Positions 17,880-27,859 of a stretch of 64,000 nt of DNA are shown piece by piece (positions within the stretch are counted from its first letter, which is position 1; the number at the start of each line of letters is the position of its first letter). The notes under the pieces are model-generated. The model was not told where the DNA came from, made no database searches, and was given only the letters and a program-made list of their open reading frames with translations. The translations under genes and the position numbers were made by a program. The DNA is from Bosea sp. RAC05. GTDB taxonomy: Bacteria > Pseudomonadota > Alphaproteobacteria > Rhizobiales > Beijerinckiaceae. The stretch is from contig NZ_CP016464.1 in assembly GCF_001713455.1 (NCBI RefSeq), positions 4,698,001-4,762,000 on the forward strand. The letters are read 5' to 3'.

Positions 17880-19586
17880 ATGCCCGTTTTCGACCCCGCC
17901 CTTGTGGACGCCGCCCAGCGTTCGGCCGCCTGGCCGTTCGAGGAAGCTCGCAAGCTCGTCGCGCGGATCGAGAAATCGGGCAAGAAGGAGGTCATCTTCG
18001 AGACGGGCTATGGCCCCTCGGGGCTGCCCCATATCGGCACCTTCGGCGAGGTCGCGCGCACCTCGATGGTGCGCCATGCCTTCGAGGTTCTGACCGATGG
18101 TGCCGTGCCCACCCGCCTGATCGCCTTTTCCGACGACATGGACGGGCTGCGCAAGGTGCCCGACAACGTCCCCAACAAGGCGTTGCTCGCTGCCAATATC
18201 GGCAAGCCGCTGACCGAGGTGCCCGACCCCTTCGGCACGCATGACTCCTTCGGCCGGCACAACAATGCGCGGCTGCGCGCCTTCCTCGACCAGTTCGGCT
18301 TCGACTACGAGTTCAAGTCCTCGACCGACAGCTACCGAGCCGGCGAGTTCGACGCGACGCTGCTGAAGATGCTGGCGCGCTACGACGCGGTGATGAAGAT
18401 CATGCTGCCGACATTGCGCGAGGAGCGGGCGGCGACCTATTCGCCCTTCCTGCCGATCCACCCGGTGACGCGCGTCGTCATGCAGGTGCCGATCGAGGCG
18501 CGCGACATCGAGGCCGGCACCATTGCCTGGACCGATCCGGCAACCGGCGAGCGCTTCGTCACGCCCGTCACGGGCGGCCAGGTCAAGCTGCAGTGGAAGC
18601 CCGACTGGGCGATGCGCTGGGTCGCGCTCGGCATCGACTACGAGATGGCGGGCAAGGATCTGATCGACTCGGTCAAGGTCTCCTCGCAGATCGCGCGCGC
18701 GCTCGACGGCACCCCGCCCGAGGGATTCAACTACGAGCTCTTCCTGGACGAGCAGGGCCAGAAGATCTCGAAGTCGAAGGGCAACGGCCTGACCATCGAG
18801 CAATGGCTCGAATACGGCCCGCAGGAGAGCCTGGCGCTCTACATGTTCCAGCGCCCGCGCGAAGCCAAGAAGCTGCATTTCGACGTCATCCCGCGCGCGG
18901 TCGACGAATACCTGCAGTTCCTCGGCGGCTATGAGCGCCAGGACTGGAAGAACCGCCTCGGCAATCCCGTCTGGCACCTCCACCACGGCGAGCCGCCGCA
19001 GCCGGAAGTCATCGCCACCGGCGAAGGCGACAACGTCTCGCGGGCGCAGATCACCTTCGGCCTGCTGATGAACCTCGTCGCCGTCGCCAATTCCGAGGAC
19101 AAGGCGGTGCTCTGGGGCTTCCTCCAGCGCTATGCGCCAGGCATCTCGCCGCAGACCCATCCGCGGCTCGACGCGCTGGTCGGCTATGCGATCGCCTATT
19201 TCCGCGACTTCGTGAAGCCGGCAAAGAACTACCGCCTCGCCGACGAGACCGAGGTGGCGGCCTTCACTGCGCTCGACGCCGCGCTTGCCGCCCTGCCGGC
19301 GGATGCCACCGCCGAGATGGTGCAGGACACGGCGCTCGATGTCGCCCGCGCGATCCCGCGGTACCAGAACCTCGCCGCCAAGAACGCCACGCCCGAGCGG
19401 CCCGGCGTCTCCGGCGACTGGTGGAAGGCGATCTACCAGGTCTTCTTCGGCGAGGATCAGGGCCCGCGCTTCGGCTCCTTCGCCGCGATCTACGGCCTCG
19501 CCAACACCCGCGCCCTGATCGCCAAGGCGCTGGCTGGTGGGCTGGTCGAGGAACACGCGGCGTTCATTGAGGCGCGGAAGGGATAA
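17880..19586 (+). CDS. lysK: lysyl-tRNA synthetase, class I
   Basis: A 568-residue class I lysyl-tRNA synthetase, which charges tRNA-Lys. It is unrelated in fold to the class II LysS/LysU enzymes of most bacteria; class I LysRS is typical of archaea and many alphaproteobacteria. Class I signatures: HIGH-like PHIGTFGE (about residues 50-57) and KMSKS-like KISKSKGNG (about 297-305). The helical anticodon-binding region follows. The ATG at 17880 has a GGAGAGG upstream. Divergent from the M20 amidohydrolase. I see no class II lysS in the window. Confidence 0.95.
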   Translation: MPVFDPALVDAAQRSAAWPFEEARKLVARIEKSGKKEVIFETGYGPSGLPHIGTFGEVARTSMVRHAFEVLTDGAVPTRLIAFSDDMDGLRKVPDNVPNKALLAANIGKPLTEVPDPFGTHDSFGRHNNARLRAFLDQFGFDYEFKSSTDSYRAGEFDATLLKMLARYDAVMKIMLPTLREERAATYSPFLPIHPVTRVVMQVPIEARDIEAGTIAWTDPATGERFVTPVTGGQVKLQWKPDWAMRWVALGIDYEMAGKDLIDSVKVSSQIARALDGTPPEGFNYELFLDEQGQKISKSKGNGLTIEQWLEYGPQESLALYMFQRPREAKKLHFDVIPRAVDEYLQFLGGYERQDWKNRLGNPVWHLHHGEPPQPEVIATGEGDNVSRAQITFGLLMNLVAVANSEDKAVLWGFLQRYAPGISPQTHPRLDALVGYAIAYFRDFVKPAKNYRLADETEVAAFTALDAALAALPADATAEMVQDTALDVARAIPRYQNLAAKNATPERPGVSGDWWKAIYQVFFGEDQGPRFGSFAAIYGLANTRALIAKALAGGLVEEHAAFIEARKG

Positions 19587-19596
19587 CCCCCTCCCC

Positions 19597-19672
19597 GTCA
19601 TTGCGAGCGCAGCGAAGCAATCCAGGCCCTTGCGCCTATCCTCCTGGATTGCTTCGCTGCGCTCGCAATGAC
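19597..19672. repeat. GTCATTGCGAG palindromic repeat
   Basis: A perfect 30-bp inverted repeat (arms 19597-19626 and 19643-19672) around a 16-bp loop. The arms begin GTCATTGCGAGCGCAGCGAA and end with the complementary ...CGCAATGAC. It lies 10 bp after the lysK stop and ends 32 bp before the nitroreductase gene, so it is well placed to terminate lysK. Confidence 0.85.
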
Positions 19673-19704
19673 GGAAAACGTCGGCGCTGCATACGGGAGC
19701 CTGA

Positions 19705-20394
19705 ATGACCACCGCCGCCCAAGCCCAGGCCGTCGAGCACGCCATCACCTCCCGCCGCGCCACCCGCGCCTTCCTGCCGACGCCGGTCGATCCTGCCCTG
19801 CTGCACCGGCTGATCGAGGTCGCGGCGCGGGCGCCGAGCGGCACGAACATGCAGCCCTGGAAGCTGCGCGTGATAGGCCCCCAGGTGCGAGCGCGGCTGG
19901 AGAGCGCCCTGCTGGCGGCGTTGGACGATCCCGATTTCGTCCAGTCCGAGGAGTACCGCTACTACCCCGAGACCTTCCGCGAGCCCTATCAGTCGCGCCG
20001 CCGCAAGGTCGGCTGGGATCTCTACGGCCTGCTCGGCGTCGCCAAGGGCGATATCGCGGGCATGAAGCGCCAGAGCGCCGCCAATCTGCGTTTCTTCGAC
20101 GCGCCGGTCGCACTGATGCTGACGGTCGACCGCGATCTCGAGATCGGCTCCTGGATCGATCTGGGCATGTTCCTGCAGAGCCTGCTGATCGCGGCGCAGG
20201 GCCACGGTATGCAATCCTGCCCGCAGGCGATCTTCGCGCGCTTCCACCCGGTGGTGCGGCGCGAACTCGCCATCCCTGACAGCGAAATCGTCGTCTGCGG
20301 CATCGCCATCGGCCATGCCGACCCGGCGGCACCCCAGAACGGCCTCGTCGCGGAGCGCGAGCCGGTCGAGGGCTTCACGACCTGGCTCGACTGA
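19705..20394 (+). CDS. nitroreductase family protein
   Basis: A 229-residue FMN-dependent nitroreductase-fold protein. The N-terminal ITSRRATRAFLPTPVDPALL with the FMN-phosphate-binding arginines, then APSGTNMQPWKLRVIG, and the C-terminal region VCGIAIGHADPAAPQNGLVAER are standard for the family. Likely a flavin oxidoreductase using NAD(P)H; the natural substrate cannot be predicted. It stands alone between lysK (same direction) and a convergent DUF808 gene. Confidence 0.9.
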   Translation: MTTAAQAQAVEHAITSRRATRAFLPTPVDPALLHRLIEVAARAPSGTNMQPWKLRVIGPQVRARLESALLAALDDPDFVQSEEYRYYPETFREPYQSRRRKVGWDLYGLLGVAKGDIAGMKRQSAANLRFFDAPVALMLTVDRDLEIGSWIDLGMFLQSLLIAAQGHGMQSCPQAIFARFHPVVRRELAIPDSEIVVCGIAIGHADPAAPQNGLVAEREPVEGFTTWLD

Positions 20395-20409
20395 GGGCAG
20401 CGGGCGGCT

Positions 20410-21378
20410 TCAAACCGGTTGGCGGGTCTTGCGCAGGCCCTTCATGATGGGCTGCACGATGGAATACATCGCCACGATCGCGATGCCACCGACGATCAGG
20501 CCGAACAGGGCCGAGAACACCGCCCCCGTCAGCCACTCCAGGACACCGCCCAGCGGCAGCATCGCGGCGACGGCAGCGGCAACGGCGTGGCTGGCATGAC
20601 CGAGCGCGGTCAGGCCGAACGTCTCCAGCCCGTGGAGAATGATGCCGCCGCCGACCCAGAGCATCGCCGCCGTCCCGACCGCGCTGAGCGTGGTCAGGAA
20701 ATGCGGCATGCTGATCACCAGACCCCGCCCAAACCAACGGACCGGCGCGAAGGGCTGCCTGGCCAGCGCCAGCCCGATGTCGTCGGCCTTCACGATCAGG
20801 GCCACGGCGCCATAGACCAGCACGGTGATGCCGATCCCGACCAACGCCAGCACGATCGCCTGCATCTGGAAGGAGGATGTCGTGACGGTCGACAGCGTAA
20901 TCGCCATGATCTCCGCCGAGAGGATGAAGTCGGTCTTGATCGCACCGGCGATCTTCTGCTCCTCGAGCAGCTTGGGATCGAGCACGGCCTGGCCCGCCGC
21001 CGCGGGGATCGCGGTTGCGTGCGGCACGACCAGTTCGAGGATTTTCTCGGCGCCCTCATAGCAGAGATAGACGCCGCCCATCATCAGGAGCGGGGTGATC
21101 AGCCAGGGCGCGACCAGCGCCAGGATCAGCGCGCCCGGCAGCAGGAAGAGCAACTTGTTCTTCAGCGAGCCGAGCGCGATCTTCCAGATGATCGGCAGTT
21201 CACGCGAGGCGGCGAAGCCAACCGCATAGCGCGGCGTCACCGCCGCGTCGTCGATGACGATGCCGGCCGCCTTGGTGCCGGCCTTGGTCGCCTGCGCGAC
21301 GACGTCGTCGACGGAGGATGCCGCGACCTTGGCGATACCGGCGATGTCGTCGAGCAGCGCGAACAATCCCGAAGCCAC
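20410..21378 (-). CDS. DUF808 family inner-membrane protein (YedI-like)
   Basis: A 322-residue membrane protein. The family hallmark is visible at the N-terminus (SGLFALLDDIAGIAKVAASS, then DDVVAQATKAGTKAAGIVIDD), followed by several hydrophobic helices (LLFLLPGALILALVAPWLITP, with further pairs towards the C-terminus). Members include E. coli YedI; function is unknown. The start is taken as GTG at 21378, which has a GGAG 8 nt upstream; an upstream ATG at 21426 would add a charged tail not seen in relatives. Confidence 0.88.
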   Translation of the reverse strand: MASGLFALLDDIAGIAKVAASSVDDVVAQATKAGTKAAGIVIDDAAVTPRYAVGFAASRELPIIWKIALGSLKNKLLFLLPGALILALVAPWLITPLLMMGGVYLCYEGAEKILELVVPHATAIPAAAGQAVLDPKLLEEQKIAGAIKTDFILSAEIMAITLSTVTTSSFQMQAIVLALVGIGITVLVYGAVALIVKADDIGLALARQPFAPVRWFGRGLVISMPHFLTTLSAVGTAAMLWVGGGIILHGLETFGLTALGHASHAVAAAVAAMLPLGGVLEWLTGAVFSALFGLIVGGIAIVAMYSIVQPIMKGLRKTRQPV

Positions 21379-21394
21379 GTCTCGTCTCCATCGT

Positions 21395-21424
21395 GAAAGG
21401 CGGCGCGGCAGATCATCCGCCGCC
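21395..21424 (-). terminator. candidate terminator after the thiolase gene
   Basis: On the minus strand GGCGGCG and CGCCGCC pair over a 16-nt loop and are followed by TTTC. It lies about 40 nt past the thiolase stop and just before the DUF808 ribosome-binding site. Confidence 0.4.
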
Positions 21425-21462
21425 ACCGCGCCGTCAACAAGACGCGGCAGCGCCGGTTTGGT

Positions 21463-22650
21463 TCAGCCTTGGTTGATCTCGAACAGGCCGGCGCAGCCCA
21501 TGCCGCCGGCGACGCACATCGTCACCACCGCATAGCGCGCCTTGCGGCGGCGGCCTTCGAGCAGCGCATGGCCGACCAGACGCGCCCCGCTCATGCCGAA
21601 GGGATGGCCGATCGCGATCGCCCCGCCATTGACGTTGACCTTGGCCGGGTCGATTCCGAGCCGGTCGCGGCAATAGAGCGACTGCGAGGCGAAGGCCTCG
21701 TTCAGCTCCCAGAGATCGATATCGGACACGCTCAGCCCGTTGCGCTCCAGCAGGCGCGGCACGGCAAAGACCGGGCCGATGCCCATCTCGTCGGGCTCGC
21801 AGCCGGCCGAGGCGAAACCGCGGAAGATGCCCAGCGGGGCAAGTCCGCGCCGCGCGGCCTCCGCCGCCGACATCACGACGCTGGCCGAAGCGCCGTCCGA
21901 GAGCTGGCTGGCATTGCCGGCGGTGACGAACTGGTCCTCGCCGCGCACGGGCTTGAGCTTGAGCAGCCCCTCCAGCGTAGTGTCGGCGCGGTTGCCCTCG
22001 TCCTTCGTCAGCGTCACGGGCTTCTGGCTGACCTCGCCGGTGGCCTTGTCGGTGACCGCCATCACCGCACTCATCGGCACGATCTCGTCGTCGAACAGGC
22101 CGCGCTCCTGGGCGGCGGCCGTGCGCTGCTGACTCGCCAGCGAGAACTCGTCCTGGGCCTGCCGCGAGATGCCGTAGCGCTGCGCCACGATGTCGGCGGT
22201 CTCGATCATCGTCGTGTAGATCGTCGGCTTGTTGGCGAGCAGCCAGTCGTTCTGGGCGAGGTCGCGCCGGGTCACCGGCTGCACCAGCGAGATCGACTCG
22301 ACGCCGCCGCCGACGGCGACCGGCACCCCGTCCATCACCACGCGCCGCGCCGCATGGGCGATCGCCTCCAGACCCGAGGCGCAGAAGCGGCTGACGGTGA
22401 CGCCGGCCGACTGGACGGGAAGCCCCGCGACCAGCGCGGCATGGCGCGCGACATTGAGCCCCGTCGCGGCCTCCGGATAGCCGCAGCCCATCACCACCTC
22501 CTCGACCGCCTCCGGCTCGACGCCGGCGCGCTCCAGCGCATGCCGGATCGCATGGGCCGCCATGTCGGCCCCGCGGACCTGGTTGAAGGCCCCGCGATGG
22601 GCCTTGCCGATCGGCGTGCGCGCCGTGGAGACGATGACGGCTTCGGTCAT
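21463..22650 (-). CDS. acetyl-CoA acyltransferase (thiolase)
   Basis: A 395-residue thiolase. Active-site residues are visible: nucleophile C90 in [10 protein letters not shown], the general-base His in [16 protein letters not shown], and the second Cys in [13 protein letters not shown]. It carries out the last step of beta-oxidation (3-ketoacyl-CoA to acetyl-CoA) or the reverse condensation. It lies 47 bp downstream of the multifunctional 3-hydroxyacyl-CoA dehydrogenase in the same direction, so a FadA-like role with that partner is likely. Confidence 0.94.
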   Translation of the reverse strand: MTEAVIVSTARTPIGKAHRGAFNQVRGADMAAHAIRHALERAGVEPEAVEEVVMGCGYPEAATGLNVARHAALVAGLPVQSAGVTVSRFCASGLEAIAHAARRVVMDGVPVAVGGGVESISLVQPVTRRDLAQNDWLLANKPTIYTTMIETADIVAQRYGISRQAQDEFSLASQQRTAAAQERGLFDDEIVPMSAVMAVTDKATGEVSQKPVTLTKDEGNRADTTLEGLLKLKPVRGEDQFVTAGNASQLSDGASASVVMSAAEAARRGLAPLGIFRGFASAGCEPDEMGIGPVFAVPRLLERNGLSVSDIDLWELNEAFASQSLYCRDRLGIDPAKVNVNGGAIAIGHPFGMSGARLVGHALLEGRRRKARYAVVTMCVAGGMGCAGLFEINQG

Positions 22651-22697
22651 GGAGGCTTCTTCCCTGCCTTGTGCTGTGAGTGGGGCGATCGCGCCGG

Positions 22698-24785
22698 TCA
22701 GGCGGATTGCGTCTTCAGATCGGCGAAACCCTTGCCCTCGGCCGCCAGCCGGCGCAACAGCGGCGCCGGCTGCAGCGTCCCGTCGCCGGTTTCCGCCACC
22801 AACTGCTCCAGCCGCGCGACGATGGCGCCGAGCCCGACCGTATCGGCCCAGTACATCGGCCCTCCGCGCCAGGCCGGCCAGTTGTAGCCGTTGAGCCAGA
22901 TCACATCGATGTCACCCGGCCGCGCCGCGATGCCCTCCTCCAGGATTCGCGCGCCCTCGTTCACCATCGGGTCGAGCAGGCGCGACAGGATCTCCTCGGT
23001 GGTGAAGCGGCGCCGCGTCACGCCCTGCTCTTCAGAGATGCGCGCGATCAGCGCCTCGACCTCGGGGTCGCGCTGCCCGCTGCGGGCGCCTTCCGGATAG
23101 AGGAAATAGCCGCGCCCGGTCTTCTGGCCGAACCAGCCGGCCTCGCAGATCGCGTCTGCCACGGCGGCCGTCTTGCCGCGCGCCTTGCGCGAGCGCCAGC
23201 CGATGTCGTTGCCCGCGAGATCGGCCATGGCGCAGGGGCCCATCTTGAAGCCGAAGCCGGTCAGTGCCGCATCGACCTCGTGCGGCAGCGCACCCGCGAT
23301 CAGCAGCCGCTCGGTCGCGCGGGTGCGGGCCTCCAGCATGCGGTTGCCGACGAAGCCGAAGCCGTTGCCGACGACGACCGGCACCTTGCCGAGCCGGCGG
23401 CCCAGCGCCATCGCGCTCACCACCGCATCCTCGGCCACGCCCGCGGGGCGGACCACCTCGAGCAGCTTCATCACATTGGCCGGGCTGAAGAAATGCATCC
23501 CCAGCACGTCCTGCGGGCGCTTCGTCGCCGCCGCGATGGTGGGCACGTCGAGATAGGAGGTGTTGCTGGCCAGGATCGCGCCAGGCTTGGCGATGCCGTC
23601 GAGCGCCCCGAAGATCTGCTGCTTGACGCCCATCTCCTCGAAGGCAGCCTCGATCACGATGTCGGCTTCGGCGGCAGCCGCGAGACCGACCGCGGGCGTG
23701 ATCAGGGCCAGGCGCTCGTCGCGTTTCTCCGGCGTCAGCGAGCCGCGCGTGACCGACATCTCGTAGATCGCCGCGACCCGGTTCATGCCGTTGTCGATCT
23801 GCGCCTGTTCCTGCTCGATCAGCGTCACCGGGATGCCCGCATTGGCGAAGCACATCGCGATGCCGCCGCCCATCGTACCGGCGCCGATCACCGCCGCCTT
23901 CGCGATCGGGCGCGGCTTCACTTCGGCGCCGATGCCGGGGACGCGGGCGATCTCGCGTTCCGCGAAGAAGACATGGCGCAGCGCAGCCGAGCGCGGATCG
24001 GCGACGAGCTTCAAAAACAGCGCCCGCTCGACCGCGAGCCCCTCCGCGAAGCCGAGATCGAAGGCCCCGCGCACGGACTCGATCAAGGCCGCAACGTTGG
24101 GCAGATCCGCCGACTTCTTCATCGCATCCGCGGCCAGCGCCTCGAAGGCCGCGCGATCGGCCGCCGTCAGCTTTGTCCGGGCCTCGCTGAGGCGCAGCGG
24201 CGCGCCCCGGCCCGCCAGCGTGCGCGCCTGCGCGACGGCGGCCACGATAAGATCCTCGCCCGTCACCGCATCGACCAGCCCGAGCTCCAGCGCCTTGCCG
24301 GCATTGACGGGCTCGCCCGAGAGCATCATCGGGAAGGCCTTCGCCGCCCCGATCAGCCGCGGCAGGCGCTGCGTGCCGCCCGCACCGGGGATGAGTCCGA
24401 GCTTGACCTCGGGGAGGCCGAGCGATGCGGCCGGCGCCGCGACGCGACCATGGCAGGCGAGCGCGACCTCGAGGCCGCCGCCGAGCGCAGCCCCCTGGAT
24501 CGCCGCGACGACCGGCTTCGGACAGGCCTCGATCGCATCGAGCACGTCGGGGAGGTAGGGCGCGAGCGGCGGCTTGCCGAACTCGCTGATGTCGGCCCCG
24601 GCGATGAAGGCGCGGCCCGCCGCCGCCAGCACGATGGCGCTCACCGTCGGATCGGCGCCCGCCTCCGCGATGACGCGGGCGAGGCCCGCCCGCAGGGCCT
24701 GGCCGAGCGCGTTGACGGGTGGGCTGTCGATCGTCGCGATCGCGATCTCGCCCTGACGGGCGAGCCGGACGGTCTCCATAGGCAT
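22698..24785 (-). CDS. multifunctional enoyl-CoA hydratase / 3-hydroxyacyl-CoA dehydrogenase
   Basis: A 695-residue FadB/FadJ-like protein. The N-terminal crotonase domain (residues 1-190) keeps both catalytic glutamates ([13 protein letters not shown] and [18 protein letters not shown]). The NAD-binding domain starts near residue 295 ([21 protein letters not shown]), followed by C-terminal 3HCDH domains ([38 protein letters not shown]). It hydrates enoyl-CoA and oxidises the 3-hydroxyacyl-CoA for the thiolase next door. It is divergent from an enoyl-CoA hydratase/isomerase gene. Confidence 0.94.
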   Translation of the reverse strand: MPMETVRLARQGEIAIATIDSPPVNALGQALRAGLARVIAEAGADPTVSAIVLAAAGRAFIAGADISEFGKPPLAPYLPDVLDAIEACPKPVVAAIQGAALGGGLEVALACHGRVAAPAASLGLPEVKLGLIPGAGGTQRLPRLIGAAKAFPMMLSGEPVNAGKALELGLVDAVTGEDLIVAAVAQARTLAGRGAPLRLSEARTKLTAADRAAFEALAADAMKKSADLPNVAALIESVRGAFDLGFAEGLAVERALFLKLVADPRSAALRHVFFAEREIARVPGIGAEVKPRPIAKAAVIGAGTMGGGIAMCFANAGIPVTLIEQEQAQIDNGMNRVAAIYEMSVTRGSLTPEKRDERLALITPAVGLAAAAEADIVIEAAFEEMGVKQQIFGALDGIAKPGAILASNTSYLDVPTIAAATKRPQDVLGMHFFSPANVMKLLEVVRPAGVAEDAVVSAMALGRRLGKVPVVVGNGFGFVGNRMLEARTRATERLLIAGALPHEVDAALTGFGFKMGPCAMADLAGNDIGWRSRKARGKTAAVADAICEAGWFGQKTGRGYFLYPEGARSGQRDPEVEALIARISEEQGVTRRRFTTEEILSRLLDPMVNEGARILEEGIAARPGDIDVIWLNGYNWPAWRGGPMYWADTVGLGAIVARLEQLVAETGDGTLQPAPLLRRLAAEGKGFADLKTQSA

Positions 24786-24976
24786 GCGTCCCTGCTGTGC
24801 CGGCGCTGGGGCGCGGCCGGTCGAGGGCGAAGGAGGACATGGCGGAGGTCCCCTTTGTCAAGCAGGCCGCACGCTTGACCCCCGGCGAAGCGCCATGCCA
24901 AGCCTGCCTCCGAGAGCCGGGCCCGGGAGCGTCGATCCATGGGACCCGGCCGGGCTTGAGGGATGGAGATCCGGGG

Positions 24977-25720
24977 ATGACCAGCGCCGTTCTGACCGAA
25001 ACCGTGGCGCCCGGCGTCCTGCAGATCACGATGAACCGGCCCGAGCGCAAGAACGCACTCGACCGCGCCAGCTATCTCGGCCTGATCGCGGCCTTCGCCG
25101 CGGCGGAAGCCGATGCCGACATCCGCGCCATCCTTGTCACCGGCACCGGCGGCTGTTTCACCAGCGGCAACGACATCCGCGATTTCGCCGCTTCCGCCGA
25201 TGACGGCGCCCGCGTCGCGATGGATTTCCTCGGTGCGATCTCGACGGCGACGAAGCCGGTCGTCGCAGCGGTCGAAGGGTTCGCCGTCGGCATCGGCACG
25301 ACCATGCTGCTGCATTGCGACCTCGCCTTCGCCGGGGCCGGCGCCATGTTCCGCATGCCGTTCGTCACGCTCGGGCTGTGTCCCGAGGGCGCGTCCAGCT
25401 ATCTGCTGCCGCTCGCGGCGGGCTCCAAGCGCGCGGCCGAGCTGCTGATGCTGGGCGAGAGCTTCGGCCCGCAGGCGGCGCTGGAGGCGGGCCTGCTGAA
25501 CGCTGTCCTCGCCGAGGGCAAGGCGCTGGAGGCTGCGCTCGACAAGGCCAAGGCACTGGCGGCGCTGCCGCCGCAATCGGTCGCGCTGACCAAGATGCTG
25601 CTCAAGCGCGGCCAGGCGGCAAGCGTCGCAGAGACGCTGATTACGGAAGCGCGCCACTTTGGCGAGCGCCTCCGCTCGGCCGAGGCCCAGGCCGCCTTCG
25701 CGGCCTTCCTCAAGCGCTGA
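24977..25720 (+). CDS. enoyl-CoA hydratase/isomerase family protein
   Basis: A 247-residue crotonase. The oxyanion-hole segments SGNDIRDFA and [19 protein letters not shown] are present, but the first hydratase glutamate is missing (GIGTTM instead of GGGxE). The glutamate in [10 protein letters not shown] sits where enoyl-CoA delta-isomerases carry theirs. This points to a double-bond isomerase for unsaturated fatty acids more than a hydratase. It is divergent from the FadB-like gene across 191 bp, so it may be co-regulated. The start ATG follows GGAG. Confidence 0.88.
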   Translation: MTSAVLTETVAPGVLQITMNRPERKNALDRASYLGLIAAFAAAEADADIRAILVTGTGGCFTSGNDIRDFAASADDGARVAMDFLGAISTATKPVVAAVEGFAVGIGTTMLLHCDLAFAGAGAMFRMPFVTLGLCPEGASSYLLPLAAGSKRAAELLMLGESFGPQAALEAGLLNAVLAEGKALEAALDKAKALAALPPQSVALTKMLLKRGQAASVAETLITEARHFGERLRSAEAQAAFAAFLKR

Positions 25721-25725
25721 GATCC

Positions 25726-25750
25726 GTCGGGAGGCCTGCGCCATCCCGAC
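25726..25750. terminator. bidirectional hairpin between convergent genes
   Basis: GTCGGGA (25726-25732) pairs with TCCCGAC (25744-25750) over an 11-nt loop in the 48-bp gap between the convergent crotonase gene and tctA. There is no long T tract, so it is a weak intrinsic terminator candidate. Confidence 0.4.
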
Positions 25751-25768
25751 CCTGTCACCGCGAAGACG

Positions 25769-27274
25769 TCAGGCCTTCGCGTCCACCGCCGCTCGCGAGG
25801 CGCCGAAGGGCAGCGCCTTCCAGATCATGAAGGCCCATAGGCCCAGCGTCGCGACACCGAGCACGCCAGCGATCGGCCGCGACAGGAAGCCGATCAGCGA
25901 TCCGTCCGCCTTGATCATCGACGACATGAAGTTCTGCTCCAGCATCTCGCCGAGCACGAGCCCGAGGATCAGCGGCGCGACCGGCACGCCGTGCTCTTCC
26001 AGCAGCCAGCCGAACACGCCCATCGCGACCATCAGCACCACGCCGTAGAGCGAGTTCGTCATGGCGTAGGAGCCGACGATGCAGAAGATCAGGATGATCG
26101 GCAGCAGGATGTTGCGTGGCACGCGCAGAATCTGCTTGGCCGACTTGATCGCCGCCCAGCCGAGCGGGAACATCAGGAGATTGGCCAGGATGAAGATGAT
26201 GAAGACGGCGTAGATCAGTTCCGGCGTCTGCAGAAACACGCTCGGGCCGGGATTCATCCCCTTCATATAGAGCACGCCGATGACGATGGCTGTGATGGAA
26301 TCGCCGGGAATGCCGAAGACGAGCGCTGGAATCCAGGCGGCCCCAAGGGCGGAGTTGTTGGCCGACGTCGAATCGACGATGCCCTCGATATGCCCCGTGC
26401 CGAATTTCTCCGGCTCCTTCGACGTCTTCTTCGAGACCGCGTAGGACACCCAGGCCGCAATGTCGGCTCCCGCACCCGGCAGGGCGCCGATGACGGTGCC
26501 GATCGTCGAGCCGCGCAGGAAGTTGAACCAGTACTTCTTGAACACGCCACCGACGCCGGTCATCAGGCTGCCGACGGCCTGGGCGATGACATGGCCGCCC
26601 TTCTCCATCGTCACGGCCCCGCGCAGCAGTTCCGAAACCGCGAACATGCCGATCAGCGTCGGGATGAAGTTGATGCCGGACAGAAGATCGACATTGCCGA
26701 AGGTGAAGCGCGGCTGCCCTGCGGCGGGGTCGATGCCGATACAGCCGATCGCCAGCCCGATGAACAGCGAGAGCAGGCCCTTCAGCGGATCGCCTGTCCC
26801 GATGAACACCGCGCAGGTGAGGCCGAGGCAGGCCAGCCAGAAATATTCGAACGACGAGAAGTTGATCGCGACCTCGGCCAGCACCGGCGCCAGCACGATC
26901 AGGATGATGACGCCGAAGATGCCACCCAGCACCGAGAACACCAGGTTGACGCCCATGCAGAGATCGAGCTGACCCTTCTTGGTCATTTCATAGCTCTCGT
27001 CGGCATAGGCGGCCGAGGCCGGCGTGCCCGGCATGCGCAGCATCGCGGCGGGGATGTCGCCCGCGAAGATCGCCATCGCCGTCGCAGTGACGATCGCGCC
27101 GAGCGCCGGAACCGGCGCCATGAAGAAGGTCACGGGCACCAGCAGCGCCGTCGCCATCGTCGCCGTCAGGCCTGGCATCGCCCCGACGAACATGCCGAAG
27201 AGCGCCGACCCCATGATGACCGCCAGAACGGTCGGATCGAAGACCAGCCCGAAGGCGGTGGAAATCGCGGTCAT
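25769..27274 (-). CDS. tctA: tripartite tricarboxylate transporter permease TctA
   Basis: A 501-residue membrane protein with about 12 hydrophobic segments. TctA signatures: GAMPGLTATMATALLVPVTF, PGTPASAAYADESYEMTKKG, GTVIGALPGAGADIAAWVSY and GIPGDSITAIVIGVLYMKGM (each quoted in part). It is the large permease of a TTT-family secondary importer for tri- or dicarboxylates or similar acids, working with TctB and periplasmic TctC. Last gene of the tctCBA unit, 10 bp after tctB. Confidence 0.95.
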   Translation of the reverse strand: MTAISTAFGLVFDPTVLAVIMGSALFGMFVGAMPGLTATMATALLVPVTFFMAPVPALGAIVTATAMAIFAGDIPAAMLRMPGTPASAAYADESYEMTKKGQLDLCMGVNLVFSVLGGIFGVIILIVLAPVLAEVAINFSSFEYFWLACLGLTCAVFIGTGDPLKGLLSLFIGLAIGCIGIDPAAGQPRFTFGNVDLLSGINFIPTLIGMFAVSELLRGAVTMEKGGHVIAQAVGSLMTGVGGVFKKYWFNFLRGSTIGTVIGALPGAGADIAAWVSYAVSKKTSKEPEKFGTGHIEGIVDSTSANNSALGAAWIPALVFGIPGDSITAIVIGVLYMKGMNPGPSVFLQTPELIYAVFIIFILANLLMFPLGWAAIKSAKQILRVPRNILLPIILIFCIVGSYAMTNSLYGVVLMVAMGVFGWLLEEHGVPVAPLILGLVLGEMLEQNFMSSMIKADGSLIGFLSRPIAGVLGVATLGLWAFMIWKALPFGASRAAVDAKA

Positions 27275-27284
27275 GCCGGTCTCC

Positions 27285-27752
27285 TCAAAGCACGCTGTCG
27301 AGGATGCCGCGCGGCAGCGGGACCCGCATGAGGCTGCCGAAGAAGTACTGCACCGCGATCGTCATCACGACCGCCACCACCACCGCCATGACCGGCCGTA
27401 CCCCGAACCAGAGGAACAGGCCGAGCTGGATCAGGAAGGCGGTCGGCATGAAGCCGAGCGGTTCGGAGGCGAGAAGATAGAACACCATCGCCGCCAGCAT
27501 CAGCGCGAAGGAGGCCAGACGCTGCGGGCGGCGGACCCAGTCGTCGAGCACCAGCAGCGGGCGCCCGCCGCTGCGCCGTTCGCGCAGCATCAGCAGCACC
27601 GAGAAGACGATGATCCCACCCCCGATGATCCGCGGAAACAGGCTCGGCCCGTATTTTTGACCGGGGAACGGCGGAAAGGTGAAGGTCATCGCGATCATCG
27701 CGCCTGCGAGCAGCAGGAACGCGGTGCCGACGACGGCGTCATTGAAGCGCAT
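27285..27752 (-). CDS. tctB: tripartite tricarboxylate transporter small subunit TctB
   Basis: A 155-residue protein with four hydrophobic helices and the TctB motif YGPSLFPRIIGGGIIVFSVLL. It is the small membrane partner of TctA. The ATG at 27752 (MRFNDAVVGT) fits the family; an upstream start at 27785 would add 11 polar residues. A long perfect hairpin separates it from tctC. Confidence 0.9.
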   Translation of the reverse strand: MRFNDAVVGTAFLLLAGAMIAMTFTFPPFPGQKYGPSLFPRIIGGGIIVFSVLLMLRERRSGGRPLLVLDDWVRRPQRLASFALMLAAMVFYLLASEPLGFMPTAFLIQLGLFLWFGVRPVMAVVVAVVMTIAVQYFFGSLMRVPLPRGILDSVL

Positions 27753-27812
27753 CGGACAGACTCTCTCGATATGGGAATTCGGCACGGCGGGTCGACGCCA
27801 TGCCGATGGCGA

Positions 27813-27843
27813 GACAGCGACCGCGCGGCGCGCGGTCGCTGTC
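27813..27843 (-). terminator. perfect 15-bp hairpin between tctC and tctB
   Basis: GACAGCGACCGCGCG (27813-27827) is the exact reverse complement of 27829-27843, giving a 14-bp stem with a 3-nt loop. It begins 16 nt after the tctC stop in the direction of transcription. There is no T tract, so processing or stabilisation of the tctC 3' end is as likely as termination. Confidence 0.6.
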
Positions 27844-27859
27844 GCTGTCGTCGGAACCG

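Noticed and set aside
16557..19850. Very long open frame on the minus strand covering lysK
   Set aside because: It is the antisense of lysK plus the true M20 gene in the same frame. Only residues from 17714 downward match a protein family; the rest is a GC-rich shadow of the synthetase gene.
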